From CAZNRY01 sp964575675 (lineage in GTDB: Bacteria > Eisenbacteria > RBG-16-71-46 > CAIMUX01 > VGJL01): a DNA stretch of 6,623 bases. Position numbers and translations under genes: made by a program. The stretch covers positions 1 through 6,623 of the forward strand of contig CAZNRY010000191.1 in assembly GCA_964575675.1 (NCBI GenBank), read 5' to 3'. Positions within the stretch are counted from its first letter, which is position 1. Each line of letters starts with the position of its first letter. The notes below the pieces were generated by a model. The model made no database searches. It saw only the letters and a program-made list of their open reading frames with translations, and had not been told where the DNA came from. Of the stretch, positions 5,670-6,623 are shown in pieces.

Positions 5670-6479
5670 TCAAGGGCATTCGACGTCGGGGTACGCCGCG
5701 GACCTCGCACCCCAGCAACAGGTATCCCCAGCGGCGCTGACCGCCAGTCCCACGCCGTCCCGGAGATCCCAATGCACGCGGCTCGTCGCAGGCTCGCTCG
5801 CATCGAAGAAGCTCACGTCGGCGATCGAATCGGCGAGCTCGTAGCGGAGGAGGTCCCCGAACTCGCCCGAGCCGTTCGTCACGTTCTCGAACTCAAGCTC
5901 GCGGTCCTCGCTCACCTGCACCGGCAAGCTCCACGTGCAACTCACCAACTCCCTCTGCGTGTGGCTAGTCCCCGGATCGTAGTAATGCCAGATTCCGGAC
6001 CGGGCCGCGACGTCGCAGGAACCATCGAACCACAGGAACCGATCCAGATCGAGCATGGTGCCGCTGATCCGCATCGCCCAATCGATCTGGCTCTCCGAGC
6101 GCGCCAGCCCGGTCAGCTCCGCCGTCCACGCCGATTGCCCCACCCCACCGGATGCGGTCCACCGCCAGGCGTCGTCCCCAAGGTAGACGGGGGTCTGATG
6201 GAGACAGGCGTCGAGCGCAGCCGAGGGGATCGCAAGACGGAGGATGACGTTCACGTTGATCCACGCGACCGCCAGCGCCGAGAGCGCATGACAGATGCCG
6301 GCCGGCGTAAGGGCGGCTCCCTGCTCGAGGTCCGTGATGTCCATTTGCATCGTCGCGACCGACGGCTCGGCGTACGGAAACGGCGTCGCCGGGTCGGGGC
6401 TCTTGTCCTCGTCGTTTGAACAGGAACCAACCACTAGGAGACTTGCGGCAACAACAAGCCAAAGCGCGCGGGCGTTCAT
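5670..6479 (-). CDS. Uncharacterised lipoprotein
   Basis: I do not recognise the family. The product is 269 aa. A lipoprotein signal is clear: Arg4, a hydrophobic core about 5-17, and lipobox VGSC with the lipidated Cys at 20. SNDEDKSPDP follows as a flexible tether. Residue +2 is Ser, so outer-membrane retention is expected. A helical stretch rich in Ala (54-90) comes next. The C-terminal two-thirds is rich in Trp and aromatic residues with alternating polarity (DDAWRWTASGG, IDWAMRISGTM, RFLWFDGSCD, SGIWHYYDPG, RVHWDLRDG), which suggests an antiparallel beta-barrel or sandwich. Besides Cys20 there are seven Cys (63, 92, 155, 181, 254, 255, 268), enough for disulfides outside the cytoplasm. 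The ATG at 6479 has AAAGGGGGG 4 nt upstream. The gene converges on glnA and shares the hairpin at 5626-5654; nothing links it functionally to its neighbours. Confidence 0.75.
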   Translation of the reverse strand: MNARALWLVVAASLLVVGSCSNDEDKSPDPATPFPYAEPSVATMQMDITDLEQGAALTPAGICHALSALAVAWINVNVILRLAIPSAALDACLHQTPVYLGDDAWRWTASGGVGQSAWTAELTGLARSESQIDWAMRISGTMLDLDRFLWFDGSCDVAARSGIWHYYDPGTSHTQRELVSCTWSLPVQVSEDRELEFENVTNGSGEFGDLLRYELADSIADVSFFDASEPATSRVHWDLRDGVGLAVSAAGDTCCWGARSAAYPDVECP

Positions 6480-6623
6480 CGTTCCCCCCTTTCACGCGGC
6501 CAGGACGGCCGGACGGCCAGCGTGGGGCGAATCTACAGCGAGCCGGCCGCCAGCGGAACCGATCTTCCGGCTAGACCAGTTTGAGCAGACTTGAGAAGCT
6601 CGCCTCGCGGCGCGCGGGCTCGC
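6480..6623. other. Upstream region of the lipoprotein gene; no supported gene
   Basis: The stretch holds the lipoprotein's purine-rich ribosome binding site (6484-6492) and a tandem duplicate of GGACGGCC (6503-6518). I see no convincing promoter: a TAGATT on the minus strand (6530-6535) has no matching -35 box. From the right edge two minus-strand frames are open for short distances, ending at TAG codons at 6571 and 6533. Either could be the tail of a further gene, but too little is visible to choose. Confidence 0.35.

Noticed and set aside
5520..6419. 299-codon plus-strand open frame opposite the uncharacterised lipoprotein
   Set aside because: It overlaps the end of glnA and lies antisense to a gene with a clear lipobox and ribosome site. 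Its Arg/His/Pro-rich composition is typical of a shadow frame in GC-rich DNA.
6503..6518. Tandem GGACGGCC as a binding site
   Set aside because: Only two copies in GC-rich DNA with no promoter to anchor them; chance duplication is as likely.
6533..6623. C-terminal tail of another minus-strand gene entering from the right edge
   Set aside because: Two frames are open (stops at 6571 and 6533), at most about 30 codons are visible, and neither gives a recognisable motif.

Overview
The window is high-GC bacterial DNA with five protein-coding genes and no RNA genes, transposases, phage genes or CRISPR array. Two genes encode outer-membrane-type lipoproteins. One encodes an exported repeat protein that combines a chain of Asp-rich FG-GAP/VCBS-type calcium motifs with a C-terminal FlgD-like Ig domain. 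That combination is typical of uncultured lineages of the FCB group, such as Candidatus Eisenbacteria. The lineage is an inference from protein style, not from a marker gene.

Layout. At the left edge a minus-strand gene (801 to the window end, 3' end missing) encodes a TehB-like class I SAM methyltransferase that runs in frame into a MarR-type winged helix. This is either a real fusion or a chimeric join. It lies 29 bp downstream of a minus-strand lipoprotein gene (1919-831) whose protein looks like a glycoside-hydrolase-type TIM barrel, and the two probably form a transcription unit. A divergent intergenic region (1920-2134) carries a good sigma70-type promoter for that unit, three GCATGC palindromes and strong ribosome binding sites on both sides. 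On the plus strand follow the exported propeller-like protein (2135-4063) and, 92 bp later, a complete type I glutamine synthetase (4156-5604). A strong GC-rich hairpin separates glnA from a convergent minus-strand lipoprotein gene of unknown function (6479-5670). The last 144 bp hold that gene's upstream region and perhaps the tail of another gene.

The genes do not form an obvious single pathway. Glutamine synthetase is central nitrogen assimilation, while the other complete products are envelope or secreted proteins. I found no convincing new multi-gene system. The points most worth a second look are the methyltransferase/MarR junction, the apparent loss of the adenylylation-site tyrosine in glutamine synthetase, and the palindromes in the divergent promoter region.
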